IMG/VR virus record: IMGVR_UViG_3300009502_000034
Coordinates: 1 to 64,000 of that record
Source: a virus
DNA length: 64,000 nucleotides
Strand: one strand, 5' to 3'
Part shown: positions 15,501 through 23,757 of the stretch, piece after piece
Layout: each line of letters begins with the position of its first letter
Position numbering within the stretch: the stretch's first letter is position 1
Position numbers and translations under genes: made by a program
The notes under the pieces: model-generated
Seen by the model: the letters and a program-made list of their open reading frames with translations, nothing else
Told to the model about the DNA's origin: nothing
Database searches by the model: none

Positions 15501-15988
15501 TGCAGAACAATGCGAAACATAAAATAGAACAGTTGGGGATGTCTGAGGGCAAGGCTCGTAGACGGCTTGAGAAGAAGTTTATATTTATGCTTATAGAGAA
15601 AGCTGGTATGAATGTTTGTTATAAGTGTCTTAAGCCAATGACAGCGGATACGTATTCTGTAGAACATAAGAAGGAATGGTTGTATTCAGAGGATCCGGTA
15701 AATGCTTATTTTGATATGGCTAATATAGCGTTTTCCCATAGGAAATGTAATAGGGGAACCAGAGGAATGGTCAGGAAGTCCAGGGGCACTATTTATAAAG
15801 GCATATTCAAGATTAACGATGACAAGAGAAGTAAGCTTTGGAGAGCCAATGTTTACGTGAACGGAAAGCGACATTATGTAGGAAGTTACGCCACGGATAA
15901 GGAAGCCGCCATAGCGTATGATGAGGCCGCTGTTAAATTGTTGGGCGACAGGTGTATAACTAACAAGGCGCTTCATCTTCTCCCTTAA
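15500..15988 (+). CDS. free-standing HNH homing endonuclease with AP2 domain
   Basis: HNH part at residues about 40-90: CYKC, then SVEHKKEW, then N-I-A-F-S-H-RKC, giving paired Cys and catalytic His/Asn/His. An AP2 DNA-binding domain follows at about 98-155 (WRANVYVNGKRHYVGSY then EAAIAYDEAA). This is the standard HNH-AP2 phage endonuclease. It lies among tRNA/tmRNA genes, which are frequent targets of such elements. Transcription probably ends at the hairpin just after it. Confidence 0.85.
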   Translation: MQNNAKHKIEQLGMSEGKARRRLEKKFIFMLIEKAGMNVCYKCLKPMTADTYSVEHKKEWLYSEDPVNAYFDMANIAFSHRKCNRGTRGMVRKSRGTIYKGIFKINDDKRSKLWRANVYVNGKRHYVGSYATDKEAAIAYDEAAVKLLGDRCITNKALHLLP

Positions 15989-16010
15989 AAGCATTATTCT
16001 ATAATGCTTT
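15988..16010 (+). terminator. terminator-like hairpin
   Basis: A perfect 10-bp stem AAAGCATTAT/ATAATGCTTT with a TCT loop sits at the stop of the HNH gene. A full U-run is absent. The gap 16011-16150 after it holds no gene. A diverged relative of the phage promoter motif (AATAAGCCTTATGCCATAATG) lies about 20 bases ahead of tRNA-Asn. Confidence 0.55.
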
Positions 16011-16150
16011 CCAGTCACTATACTCTCTCAACAACGTGAAAACGCATTATTATATAAGTGGTTTTAGAGGCTGTTTTCGTGAAAAGTGGACTTCAAACGC
16101 TCAACACCTTAAGAATAAGCCTTATGCCATAATGTGTTTTAAGCATATTT

Positions 16151-16226
16151 TCCCGAGTAACTCAGCTGGCAGAGTGCGAAACTGTTAATTTCGATGTCCC
16201 ACGTTCGATCCGTGGCTCGGGAGCCA
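16151..16226 (+). tRNA. tRNA-Asn (GUU)
   Basis: A complete cloverleaf: acceptor TCCCGAG/CTCGGGA, D-arm CTCAGCTGGCAGAG, anticodon loop CTGTTAA with GTT, T-arm with GTTCGATCC, G73 and encoded CCA. 76 nt. The tmRNA follows after ten bases. Confidence 0.9.
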
Positions 16227-16236
16227 ATATCAATGT

Positions 16237-16573
16237 GGGGGTGACTAGTATCGACCGGAAGTTGAAGTCTGTATTGCCTGTTGAGGTTGAGTCTCCTCGT
16301 TAAAAAGATTCAAAAAACAAAAGCTAACTCAAACTTAGCTCTGGCAGCTTAGCTGTCACGCCCACTTTTCCTTGCTCACGTGGTTAAAATGGGCGTCATT
16401 ACAGTGAGATATATCTACTAGTGCGTATGAGAGTAGACGAAAAACAATACGCTGAGGCGTGTCAAGGTTTGCGCATTTGTCTTTGATGCCCTAAAGCTAC
16501 AATTGCGCTACACAGGTAGATATACATGCGGACGCTTTTTGGGACCCGGGTGCGAATCCCGGCACCTCCACCA
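16237..16573 (+). ncRNA. ssrA: transfer-messenger RNA (tmRNA)
   Basis: The 5' end GGGGGTGACTAGTATCGACC and the 3' end with GGGTGCGAATCCC, CACCTCC and encoded CCA form the tRNA-like domain. Acceptor GGGGGTG pairs with CACCTCC. The tag frame ends ANSNLALAA followed by TAG (16323-16352). The exact resume codon is unsure and could lie further upstream. Length 337 nt is typical. tmRNA rescues stalled ribosomes and tags products for proteolysis; here a phage supplies its own. Confidence 0.92.
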
Positions 16574-16581
16574 AATTACTA

Positions 16582-16610
16582 TTGACAAGCAATATTACAT
16601 GTGGTATACT
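16582..16610 (+). promoter_or_regulatory. sigma70-type promoter
   Basis: TTGACA, 17-base spacer, TATACT: near-consensus for host RNA polymerase. It sits right after the tmRNA and 22 bases before the glycosyltransferase start, so it should drive 16632 and following genes. Confidence 0.8.
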
Positions 16611-16631
16611 TTTATCAATTAAGGAGACGAG

Positions 16632-18677
16632 ATGAAAACTATTTCAGCATGCATAATTTGTAAAAACGAAGAGCCAGTTCTAGATAAAATGTTTAATAGT
16701 ATTAAGTCTGTAGTCGATGAAATCATTTTTGTAGATACCGGCAGTACAGATAAGTCTAAAGATATAGCCGCTAAATACGGCGCAAAGATATATGATTTCC
16801 CATGGACTGGTTCTTTTTCTGATGCACGTAATGAAGCCATGAAACATGCAACGAAGGATTTTATATTTCAAATAGATTGTGATGAAACCCTAACATCTCA
16901 GAGCGTTGCAGAGTTGCAAAGATTAAAAAACTGCGATCTGAAATTATATAATGTCACCATGCACAATTTTTTAGATACCGGTGATATGGTCGTGAGCAAT
17001 AATTTTAGATTATTTCCCAATGATAAAGAGTTAGTGTATGAATTGCCGATACATGAGAATGTATCTGACTATAAAAATAAATATAAAATAGACGGTACGT
17101 CAATTATATTAGATCACTACGGATACACTAAATCCGAGAAAGATAGAAAGGGCTCTGATAAACGAAATTATGATATGCTTAAAGAGTGTGTTGATAAAGA
17201 ACCCAATAACCCTTACTTTATATATCATTTTGCGCAACAGTGTTTTCTTGCTAAAAAATATGAAGATGCATATAAGTTTTATATGCAAGTTGTTGATATA
17301 TTAAAAGCTGATCCTAAACATTTTTATGCAAACTATCTTCCGCTTTCATATGACGGAGCAGCTGTTTGTGCGACGACAATCAATGATATTAATAAAATTA
17401 ATGCGCTTAAGGATGTTGAAACAACGTCATCAGCATTCTATTTAAATTTAGGTACGTTCTGCGAAAACGCAAATCTATTAGATGCAGCGATAACGCTATA
17501 TGATAAAGCGTGCTACTGTACTAAGTTAATAGGAAAATTGTTGAGCTATGATAATGGCGCAATGACGTGGAAACCATATGCTAGCTTAGGCAATGCATAC
17601 TTTAAGGCCGGGAAGATAAGCAAGGCAATAGATGCATACAGGCTGGCATTAAGCGAGAACCAAGTTTTGCCAGAGATATGGGCACAGGCTAGCAGACTTT
17701 ATATTGCTCTTGAAAATATTCCAATGGCTGAAACCTATATGAAGGAAGCCATCAAACATAAAAATGATAAGGTAAATAATATCGCACTAGCCAATATATA
17801 CATTGCTAGCGAGCGGTTAAAGCCTGGGGTAGAACTCTATTTTAAGTGGGCGTCACCAGAACAGTTGATAGCCTTGATGCAAGAGATGCATAGAAATGGA
17901 TTTACCGATATAGTCGACGATATTCAACATGTATTAGATAGTAGGGAACATGCGTTTACGATGCCTAATGTTGACATGCCGTTGCTAGAAAACTCAGTAA
18001 CGATTATCATGCCAACGTTGTTGGTGGCTCCAGCAAGGTGGATAGAAAGATCGTTGGAAGAGGCTGAGAAGTGTAAATACATCAAGAAAGTAATAGTGAT
18101 AGACAATACCGCTAAGAAGGAATTTAAGAGCAAAATAAAGTTTGGAAATAAAGTTATGGTCGTGGATGACCAGCCAGATTTACAGGTCAACCCAGCCTGG
18201 AACTATGGCGTTAATTTGTGCGACACCAAGTACTATCTTCTTTTGAATGACGATATATTGTGGAACAGTGATGTTATACAAAGTTGTTTAAACGTGGTCG
18301 AAAAGAATGACAGGTATTCCGTGTTGACTGTCGTCACTCGTAGAGAAAGTTTTGATGAATATAATAAGGGGTTTCCGGTAACGACGCCAAAGATTATCAC
18401 AGCAGCAGTCCCGCTGAATCATATTGAAGGCGGTTGGTTCGTATTCGGGAAGAAGGATGAATGGATAAATATTCCTAGCGAATTAAAGATTTTTTATGGT
18501 GATAATTTTATATTTGAGAATGCTGTTATAAAGCATAAAAAGAAAATAGGCAAGATTTTAACGCAGTATATTTGTCATATAGTGTCTATCACCGTAACAT
18601 CTCTTCATCTTTATGAGGAAGGATTATTGCAAACAGAAGGTAAGATATATGAAAAGATCAGAGCGAAAATAAGGTAG
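16632..18677 (+). CDS. two-domain glycosyltransferase with TPR linker
   Basis: The protein has 681 residues. Residues 1-120 form a GT2 domain (ACIICKNEEP, FVDTGSTDKS, FQIDCDE as the DxD-like site). Residues about 190-400 contain TPR-like helical repeats (AYKFYMQVVD, AYRLALSENQ and similar). Residues about 455-600 form a second GT-A domain (TIIMPTLLV, PAWNYGVN, LLLNDDILW). It probably transfers sugars to a phage or host protein, or to another acceptor. A near-consensus promoter precedes it. Which domain is active is unknown. Confidence 0.8.
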   Translation: MKTISACIICKNEEPVLDKMFNSIKSVVDEIIFVDTGSTDKSKDIAAKYGAKIYDFPWTGSFSDARNEAMKHATKDFIFQIDCDETLTSQSVAELQRLKNCDLKLYNVTMHNFLDTGDMVVSNNFRLFPNDKELVYELPIHENVSDYKNKYKIDGTSIILDHYGYTKSEKDRKGSDKRNYDMLKECVDKEPNNPYFIYHFAQQCFLAKKYEDAYKFYMQVVDILKADPKHFYANYLPLSYDGAAVCATTINDINKINALKDVETTSSAFYLNLGTFCENANLLDAAITLYDKACYCTKLIGKLLSYDNGAMTWKPYASLGNAYFKAGKISKAIDAYRLALSENQVLPEIWAQASRLYIALENIPMAETYMKEAIKHKNDKVNNIALANIYIASERLKPGVELYFKWASPEQLIALMQEMHRNGFTDIVDDIQHVLDSREHAFTMPNVDMPLLENSVTIIMPTLLVAPARWIERSLEEAEKCKYIKKVIVIDNTAKKEFKSKIKFGNKVMVVDDQPDLQVNPAWNYGVNLCDTKYYLLLNDDILWNSDVIQSCLNVVEKNDRYSVLTVVTRRESFDEYNKGFPVTTPKIITAAVPLNHIEGGWFVFGKKDEWINIPSELKIFYGDNFIFENAVIKHKKKIGKILTQYICHIVSITVTSLHLYEEGLLQTEGKIYEKIRAKIR

Positions 18678-18685
18678 GAGGGAAA

Positions 18686-19048
18686 ATGTACAATAGCACA
18701 GATAAGTTTGGGTGCGACAATTGTAAACAAAGGCCAAATTGCGATCTTCCGGTCGGATATATTTCACCCGGCAAGAATATATGTAGTTTGTGGATTGGGA
18801 TAGCATCTGGAAACTTTGAAGCACCTATAACTGAATCTCCTGGGAACGTTGGTGAATTTAAAATTAATAGAGACAAAGTGGTAAAAGAATTAGCCGAAGT
18901 GCTAAACAGGAATTGTGTTGAGAATGAAAGCAACACGGCGGACTTTATATTAGCAGAATATCTCTACGATTGTTTAGAGGCCTATAAAAAGATACATGAT
19001 CGTAACGAAAAATGGTACGGAAAGGAACTTAAAATAGGAAATTTTTAA
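18686..19048 (+). CDS. small Cys-containing hypothetical protein (120 aa)
   Basis: GTAGGAGGG precedes the ATG. The N-terminus has CDNCKQRPNC, a likely zinc site. The C-terminal helix ends with DRNEKWYGKE. This combination recurs in small phage proteins of unknown role. Eight bases after the glycosyltransferase. Confidence 0.6.
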   Translation: MYNSTDKFGCDNCKQRPNCDLPVGYISPGKNICSLWIGIASGNFEAPITESPGNVGEFKINRDKVVKELAEVLNRNCVENESNTADFILAEYLYDCLEAYKKIHDRNEKWYGKELKIGNF

Positions 19049-19058
19049 AGGAGGCAGT

Positions 19059-19367
19059 ATGGCAAATACCGGAAAAGAAGTGACCATAAACATGGCGCTA
19101 GGGAAGTTGAAATCCCTGCACCAGAGGCACTCGGAGCTTTGCACTCTGAGGAACATCAACGCTCGTAGGGTCGAGCGGTTCGGGTATGGCAAGGACGGAG
19201 AGAAAGAGGTCTCCGAGCCAACATACTCGGCAATAGAACTGGATAAGAAAATATCCAGGATAGCCAAGGAGATACGTCTCCTTGATGAGTCCATCAAAGC
19301 GACCAATCAAGTTACGGCCGTTAAGGACTATCTTTGGGATGACGAGGTCCTTTCAGAGATACTGTAA
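19059..19367 (+). CDS. coiled-coil hypothetical protein (102 aa)
   Basis: AAGGAGGC precedes the ATG. Two helical regions with heptads flank a central GYGKDGEKE loop. Codon choice is more GC-rich than its neighbours. No family confirmed. Confidence 0.6.
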   Translation: MANTGKEVTINMALGKLKSLHQRHSELCTLRNINARRVERFGYGKDGEKEVSEPTYSAIELDKKISRIAKEIRLLDESIKATNQVTAVKDYLWDDEVLSEIL

Positions 19368-19369
19368 AT

Positions 19370-19830
19370 AATTCTCGGCATGCTTGTTGGCAGTCGCTCT
19401 GCCTAAGACGGGTATGATATTAGAGCTCCCTTGTCGAGAGAGATATAATCAGTCTTTGCGGGCTGAGGACAGATAGAGCTCGAGTCTTGTCTCCACTTCA
19501 CTTATTGAGCTCGATAATCAAAAGCATAAAGTGACTTGGCGGGAATGGGCGTTACCACTAGTGCCATTCAAACATACAGGTATGTTGGTGCCTGGTCGTC
19601 GGTGACCGGTACCTAACTTGTTGGTTGTTGATTTTTGATGTGCCACCCTTATGGGTTTGATTATTTTAATTCTTTAAGGTTGGTTGTTACCTCTGTCAGC
19701 TCGCTTATAAAATATTAACGCTGGTGCACGACCAAACGAGGACGGCTAACAAATGGCTCGTCTGGAGTAGATCCCTTAAATCGTATGCTGCTTAAATATC
19801 TGCTGGTGTCTGATGCAGATTGCCAGCCTC
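19370..19830 (+). ncRNA. candidate large structured RNA in a 480-base gene-free gap
   Basis: No convincing gene lies between 19368 and 19847. Local helices follow each other: GGCAG/CTGCC (19389-19403), GGACA/TGTC, TCACTT/AAGTGA, GAATGG/CCATTC, AACATAC/GTATGTT (19571-19586), a 10-bp helix GGTGCC-GGTC/GACC-GGTACC (19587-19613), CCAAACGAG/CTCGTCTGG and GCTGG/CCAGC. It lies near tRNA and tmRNA genes, as the large phage RNA classes ROOL and GOLLD often do, but I cannot assign a class. Confidence 0.5.
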
Positions 19831-19847
19831 TTAATTTAGGAGAATGC

Positions 19848-20213
19848 ATGAAAAGATTTACAATAGAAGATCCAGTATACGGTCAACATCTGCATGTTGT
19901 ATTAAACACATCCCCTAAGGCATTTTTCAAATTAGTGAAATCAGAAATAAAAATTGGCACGTTTAGCAAGGATGACGATATAACACCAACCGATGGCGCA
20001 GCGTATTTTATGTTTAAAGACAATAGCGGAGATGAGCATTGTTATCTTTGGATGGAATCTTTTAATAAGAGCACGCATAATATAAGCGCATTAATACATG
20101 AGCTGTATCATCATATGTGTTACGCCATGTCATTTGTAGAAGTTAAGGATGAAGAAGCATCGGCTTATTATCTGACATTCCTTTGTAATAATGCACTCAG
20201 TAAACTAGCTTAA
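19848..20213 (+). CDS. hypothetical protein with HE-x2-HH metalloprotease-like motif (121 aa)
   Basis: Start at ATG 19848 after AGGAG. A longer in-frame start at 19785 would enter the structured gap. The protein carries IHELYHHMCYA near residue 87, an H-E-x2-H zinc-binding helix, then Glu residues about 15-20 residues later. This fits a small zincin-like fold, perhaps a SprT-like or anti-host peptidase. Activity is inferred from the motif only. Confidence 0.6.
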   Translation: MKRFTIEDPVYGQHLHVVLNTSPKAFFKLVKSEIKIGTFSKDDDITPTDGAAYFMFKDNSGDEHCYLWMESFNKSTHNISALIHELYHHMCYAMSFVEVKDEEASAYYLTFLCNNALSKLA

Positions 20214-20222
20214 GGAGAACTC

Positions 20223-20552
20223 ATGTCTTGTGCTAAACAATTAGTAGTAGCCGTTATAAAAAATAAAGGTCGTTATTGGGTTGGCACTAACTGGTGTCAC
20301 AATCCTCAGACCAAATGCCCACGTGGTGACATGCCATCCGGAGAAGGATACGAGAACTGCCAACAAATCTGTAAACAAAACGCCCATGCAGAAATAGACG
20401 CAATAGCAAATGCTGGGGAGAACGCACGTGGTGGCACACTCTATTTATATGGTCACACATATTGCTGCGAAAAATGTAGAAAGGCAATTTTAAAGGCTGG
20501 TATAGTCGGTGTTATTTACGGGTTTCCTGATGAATTTAATAAAGTGTCTTAA
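20223..20552 (+). CDS. deoxycytidylate-deaminase-like protein
   Basis: Zinc deaminase signature: HAEID near residue 59, then YCCEKC near residue 80 in place of PCxxC. A Cys-rich insertion (CPRGDMPSGEGYENC) near residue 37 resembles the extra zinc site of phage dCMP deaminases. Length 109 aa is short for the family. Probable role in dCMP to dUMP conversion or a related reaction. Confidence 0.75.
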   Translation: MSCAKQLVVAVIKNKGRYWVGTNWCHNPQTKCPRGDMPSGEGYENCQQICKQNAHAEIDAIANAGENARGGTLYLYGHTYCCEKCRKAILKAGIVGVIYGFPDEFNKVS

Positions 20553-20558
20553 AAAGAC

Positions 20559-20587
20559 TTGACAGGAAATATTTATTCTGCTATAAC
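20559..20587 (+). promoter_or_regulatory. sigma70-type promoter
   Basis: TTGACA, 17-base spacer, TATAAC, directly after the deaminase stop and 17 bases before the next start codon at 20605. It appears to drive a single short gene, which is closed by the terminator at 20852. Confidence 0.8.
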
Positions 20588-20604
20588 CAATGGAGGGTAT
20601 AAAA

Positions 20605-20835
20605 ATGGAACAAACTGTTGAGTCTCTGATTAACACATATGATATCAACGTCGGTAAAAAATATACATGGACAAGATACGCATATGTAGTTGAGGTTAAA
20701 CAAAAAGACAGGGATTTATGTAAAGTTGTTATTTTATCCGCACCAAAAAGAAAAGACCCGCACCCAACTTCTATCGGAACCTACATAACGGTTCTGCAAA
20801 AAGACTTACGCAAAATGCCGGCAAACCCATCATAA
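20605..20835 (+). CDS. small hypothetical protein, own transcription unit (76 aa)
   Basis: ATG 20605 is chosen because TGGAGGG precedes it. Predicted beta-rich with a basic C-terminal half. It lies between a near-consensus promoter and a strong hairpin, so it is expressed alone, probably early. Function unknown. Confidence 0.6.
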   Translation: MEQTVESLINTYDINVGKKYTWTRYAYVVEVKQKDRDLCKVVILSAPKRKDPHPTSIGTYITVLQKDLRKMPANPS

Positions 20836-20851
20836 TCTAAATTTTAACCCA

Positions 20852-20883
20852 GGAGCTAGTAGAGATGCCTCCCTACTAGCTCC
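20852..20883 (+). terminator. terminator-like hairpin
   Basis: A perfect 11-bp stem GGAGCTAGTAG/CTACTAGCTCC with a ten-base loop, 16 bases after the previous stop. There is no U-run. The following stretch to 20994 holds no gene. It separates the accessory region from the structural operon. Confidence 0.6.
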
Positions 20884-20994
20884 ACCGGCTCTCTTCGTAC
20901 TTTATTCCCATCATTTTATAATCCCTCAAAACTCTTTTAAAGTCAATCTATTTTTGCATTTCTGTGTTTTCTTTCCTGTAAAACTCATAAAATG

Positions 20995-21022
20995 GGTTAT
21001 AATAAGCCTTATATTATGAGGG
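20995..21022 (+). promoter_or_regulatory. phage promoter-like motif, copy 2
   Basis: GGTTATAATAAGCC then TTATATTATGAGG, 36 bases upstream of the first gene of the structural block (21059). It differs from copy 3 at only a few positions. Likely a middle or late phage promoter. Confidence 0.6.
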
Positions 21023-21058
21023 ACATACACCTATGTCCAATAGATACAGGAGGAATTT

Positions 21059-21391
21059 ATGTCTGAATTGAAAATGAGTAAGGGAGGGCTTTTTGGCTCT
21101 AGCAATGTAGACTGGTATTTGGGCAGGGATCATCACAAGCTTTCTAAAATGAAAAAGCATTTCGTTTCAGCAATGACAGAAATGATTAAATTTGAAAGAG
21201 CAGAGTGTGCTAAGGTTCACATCGATCCACAGTTTACATTAGATAAATCTAAAAAGGTGGCCAGCATTCTTGAACAGATCAAGGATCATTACGAGTTGGA
21301 GGCTCTTCGTCGGGTTATATTTGATCTTAATATTATCCCGGATACTTACGAAGAAATTAAAAGAGCAGGAAGCCTCTTAAGAGAAGAGTAA
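21059..21391 (+). CDS. first gene of the structural block, hypothetical (110 aa)
   Basis: AGGAGG precedes the ATG. The N-terminus is Gly/Ser-rich (SKGGLFGSSN), the rest helical and charged. Position behind the repeated promoter motif suggests a virion or head-assembly role. Not recognised. Confidence 0.6.
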   Translation: MSELKMSKGGLFGSSNVDWYLGRDHHKLSKMKKHFVSAMTEMIKFERAECAKVHIDPQFTLDKSKKVASILEQIKDHYELEALRRVIFDLNIIPDTYEEIKRAGSLLREE

Positions 21392-21405
21392 TTGGAGGAA
21401 TAACT

Positions 21406-23109
21406 ATGCCTGGAAAATTTAAGACAGACGAAGAAATAGCAGCTGAATTAGCTGGCGGACCATCAGCAGAATCTAAGCCGTCAAATTCAACAGAAGTTAA
21501 AACGTTAAGTGATTTGGCTAAGCCCGGTGTCGCCGATGAAATATTTAAACCTAAGGAACAATCTAAGGCTGTCAGCCCTGGCGCTGTCGGTGGAGAGATA
21601 ACTGACGCAGAAGTTATTTCTAAATTAAAGGAAGCCCAATCCAAGGGTGCGCTTGCGCTCGCCAAAGCAATAGTAGAATTAATACCGGCTCTTGGGACTA
21701 AGCAATATAAAATTCTTTCAGACTACAAGGTTCCGATACAGGAGTTGTTTAAGTCTTCTGATGGTAACAAACAAACCGATAGACTTGGCAACCTTGCTTT
21801 GAAAGAGCTTAAACATAAAAAATCAATAATCGTTAAAAATGAAAAGAGTAAGGCACCAAAATCTCCTGAAGTAATATTTAAAAATCTTCACGAGTTTCTG
21901 CAGTTGAACAATACCGTTTTCCATCAAGCGTTTATAGAAACAAACGTACCCTTGGTACAGGAAAAATTAAAATCAATCGGTATCACCATTCCAGATCCGG
22001 AAGCGTTTAAAACTGCGTATGAGAGCGCCAACAAGGAGCGTAGTTTTGATAAATTATCACAAAGTAAACTTACTGAGCCGGTTCAGAAAAATACCAAAAT
22101 GTCAGCCGGAGATTTGAAGAAAATATTACAATCACCAAAGAAATATTTATCCAAGGCGTGGTCCAGCCTTGTGGCGCAAATTAAAATGGTCAGAGCTACC
22201 ACAAAGGCAATAAATAATGGATTAAATGAGGTTATGAAAACACAAGGCAAGGAAATTTCTAATTTTGTCGCAACCAAGGTTTCAGATTATTTGGCTCAGC
22301 AAAAGGGGGCAGTACCGCTCACTCCAGAACAAAAGGCCGCTGAGATAGAAGAGATTACAAAGGGACTGCATATACCAATCACGTACACTAATCAAGACTA
22401 TGATAAGTTATATTTAAAACTAGAGAGCTATCTGTCTAGGCTTAAGTCTGGTATATCTGTATATGCCAAGTTGTGGGATGAGACAGGTAAGCTTTATTCT
22501 CTTGAGCAGATTACGTATAAGAGCAGCGTGGACAAGGTTAAGTATGCCGCTAACCACGCAGCTGTTGGTAAGATGTTAGAAGAACTGGACAAAAAATTAT
22601 TTAAGACGCTGCAGGATACCATTACGCAGGTAGGGAAGTTTAATGTAGGGTATGACCCTAGTCTAGAATTTAGAACCATAGTTAAGGTTGCTATCAATGA
22701 ACAAGGAAAGGACATGTTGGAAGAATTAGAAAAGGGCAAGGCAGGTACTATAGACACAGCCGCAAAAACTCCTCCAATCCCGCAAGATACCAAAAAGCCA
22801 GAACAAGATGGTAAAAATGTTAAGAGTTTTTGGCTTATTAATGCTGCGTCTATAATGAATGATAGGGGAGTTACTGCTTGGTTGGTCAATTACTTCACGA
22901 TGGCTTATACTGATTTAGAAGGACTTTGTACAGAAGTTGAACAAACCGTCAGCACGATAGAAGCGCTGACGAGAGAACTATTCCAAATCCGCAATCAGTT
23001 AGAAGCTACAAAACGTGGGATATCTCAAGAAGAAAAGCCGGCTAATATTATGCAATTTAATCAACAGCCTCTAGCAATGGCGGCCACGTTAAAAGATAAG
23101 TCAAAGTAA
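21406..23109 (+). CDS. large helical structural-region protein (567 aa)
   Basis: TTGGAGGA precedes the ATG. A low-complexity Ala/Gly/Lys start is followed by long helical Lys/Glu-rich segments and a Pro-rich linker near residue 455. The composition suits an internal head or core protein. No enzyme motif seen. It lies in the head module and precedes another acidic helical protein. Confidence 0.6.
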   Translation: MPGKFKTDEEIAAELAGGPSAESKPSNSTEVKTLSDLAKPGVADEIFKPKEQSKAVSPGAVGGEITDAEVISKLKEAQSKGALALAKAIVELIPALGTKQYKILSDYKVPIQELFKSSDGNKQTDRLGNLALKELKHKKSIIVKNEKSKAPKSPEVIFKNLHEFLQLNNTVFHQAFIETNVPLVQEKLKSIGITIPDPEAFKTAYESANKERSFDKLSQSKLTEPVQKNTKMSAGDLKKILQSPKKYLSKAWSSLVAQIKMVRATTKAINNGLNEVMKTQGKEISNFVATKVSDYLAQQKGAVPLTPEQKAAEIEEITKGLHIPITYTNQDYDKLYLKLESYLSRLKSGISVYAKLWDETGKLYSLEQITYKSSVDKVKYAANHAAVGKMLEELDKKLFKTLQDTITQVGKFNVGYDPSLEFRTIVKVAINEQGKDMLEELEKGKAGTIDTAAKTPPIPQDTKKPEQDGKNVKSFWLINAASIMNDRGVTAWLVNYFTMAYTDLEGLCTEVEQTVSTIEALTRELFQIRNQLEATKRGISQEEKPANIMQFNQQPLAMAATLKDKSK

Positions 23110-23118
23110 AGGAGTACC

Positions 23119-23745
23119 GTGGAAGACAAAATTAAGGAACAGGTAGCCAAGGGTGCCAAGATAGAAGGCGAACATGCCAATACCATAATGTCTTTGATTA
23201 AGGAAGTCAATCCAGATTTTCCTAAAGACAAGACGGATGAGTTGGTTAAGAGGATAAAAGAGGAGTTAGCTAAGGATCACGTGGTTAAGGAAAATATGCC
23301 TAACTACTATGATGAACTAGAGCAGTTAGAAAAAAAGCTGAAGGGCGGAGAGGCCAATAGTGCAGCAATGTCGGAGCCAGGCAATATGACTGTTCGTGAT
23401 GATACGCAGAATGATTCTCACAGCACGCCATTTGATACAAAGAAGCCGGACACAATAAGCACTAAGCCTGTTGCTACAGGTGACGACCCAGAACCTTATA
23501 ACGCAAAAAATGTACCGCCTCAGTATGGTTCAAATGACACTCAGACATTTGCCCATAATTCTGCTCTAAAGATCAATGCTAGTGCATATTTACCGACAGA
23601 TAGTGATATGAGAAAGGTAGTAATACTCAATGATAACGGTAGTGGCCGGTATACGGTTAGAGATTTAATTAACAACACAACATTTATTGTATCTTCCGAT
23701 GAACTGCTTTCAGAGGAAGAATATAAAAATACAAATTTCTTTTAG
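23119..23745 (+). CDS. structural-region hypothetical protein (208 aa)
   Basis: GTG start after AAAGGAG. Helical charged first half, Thr/Asp/Pro-rich linker in the middle, and a small beta-rich C-terminal domain (KVVILNDNGSGRYTVRDL). It could be a capsid-associated protein. Not recognised. Confidence 0.6.
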   Translation: MEDKIKEQVAKGAKIEGEHANTIMSLIKEVNPDFPKDKTDELVKRIKEELAKDHVVKENMPNYYDELEQLEKKLKGGEANSAAMSEPGNMTVRDDTQNDSHSTPFDTKKPDTISTKPVATGDDPEPYNAKNVPPQYGSNDTQTFAHNSALKINASAYLPTDSDMRKVVILNDNGSGRYTVRDLINNTTFIVSSDELLSEEEYKNTNFF

Positions 23746-23757
23746 GAGGAAATCACA

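Noticed and set aside
21406-23109. Terminase large subunit among the unassigned head-region genes
   Set aside because: No Walker A or nuclease motif is visible in 21406-25671. The terminase must lie outside the window.
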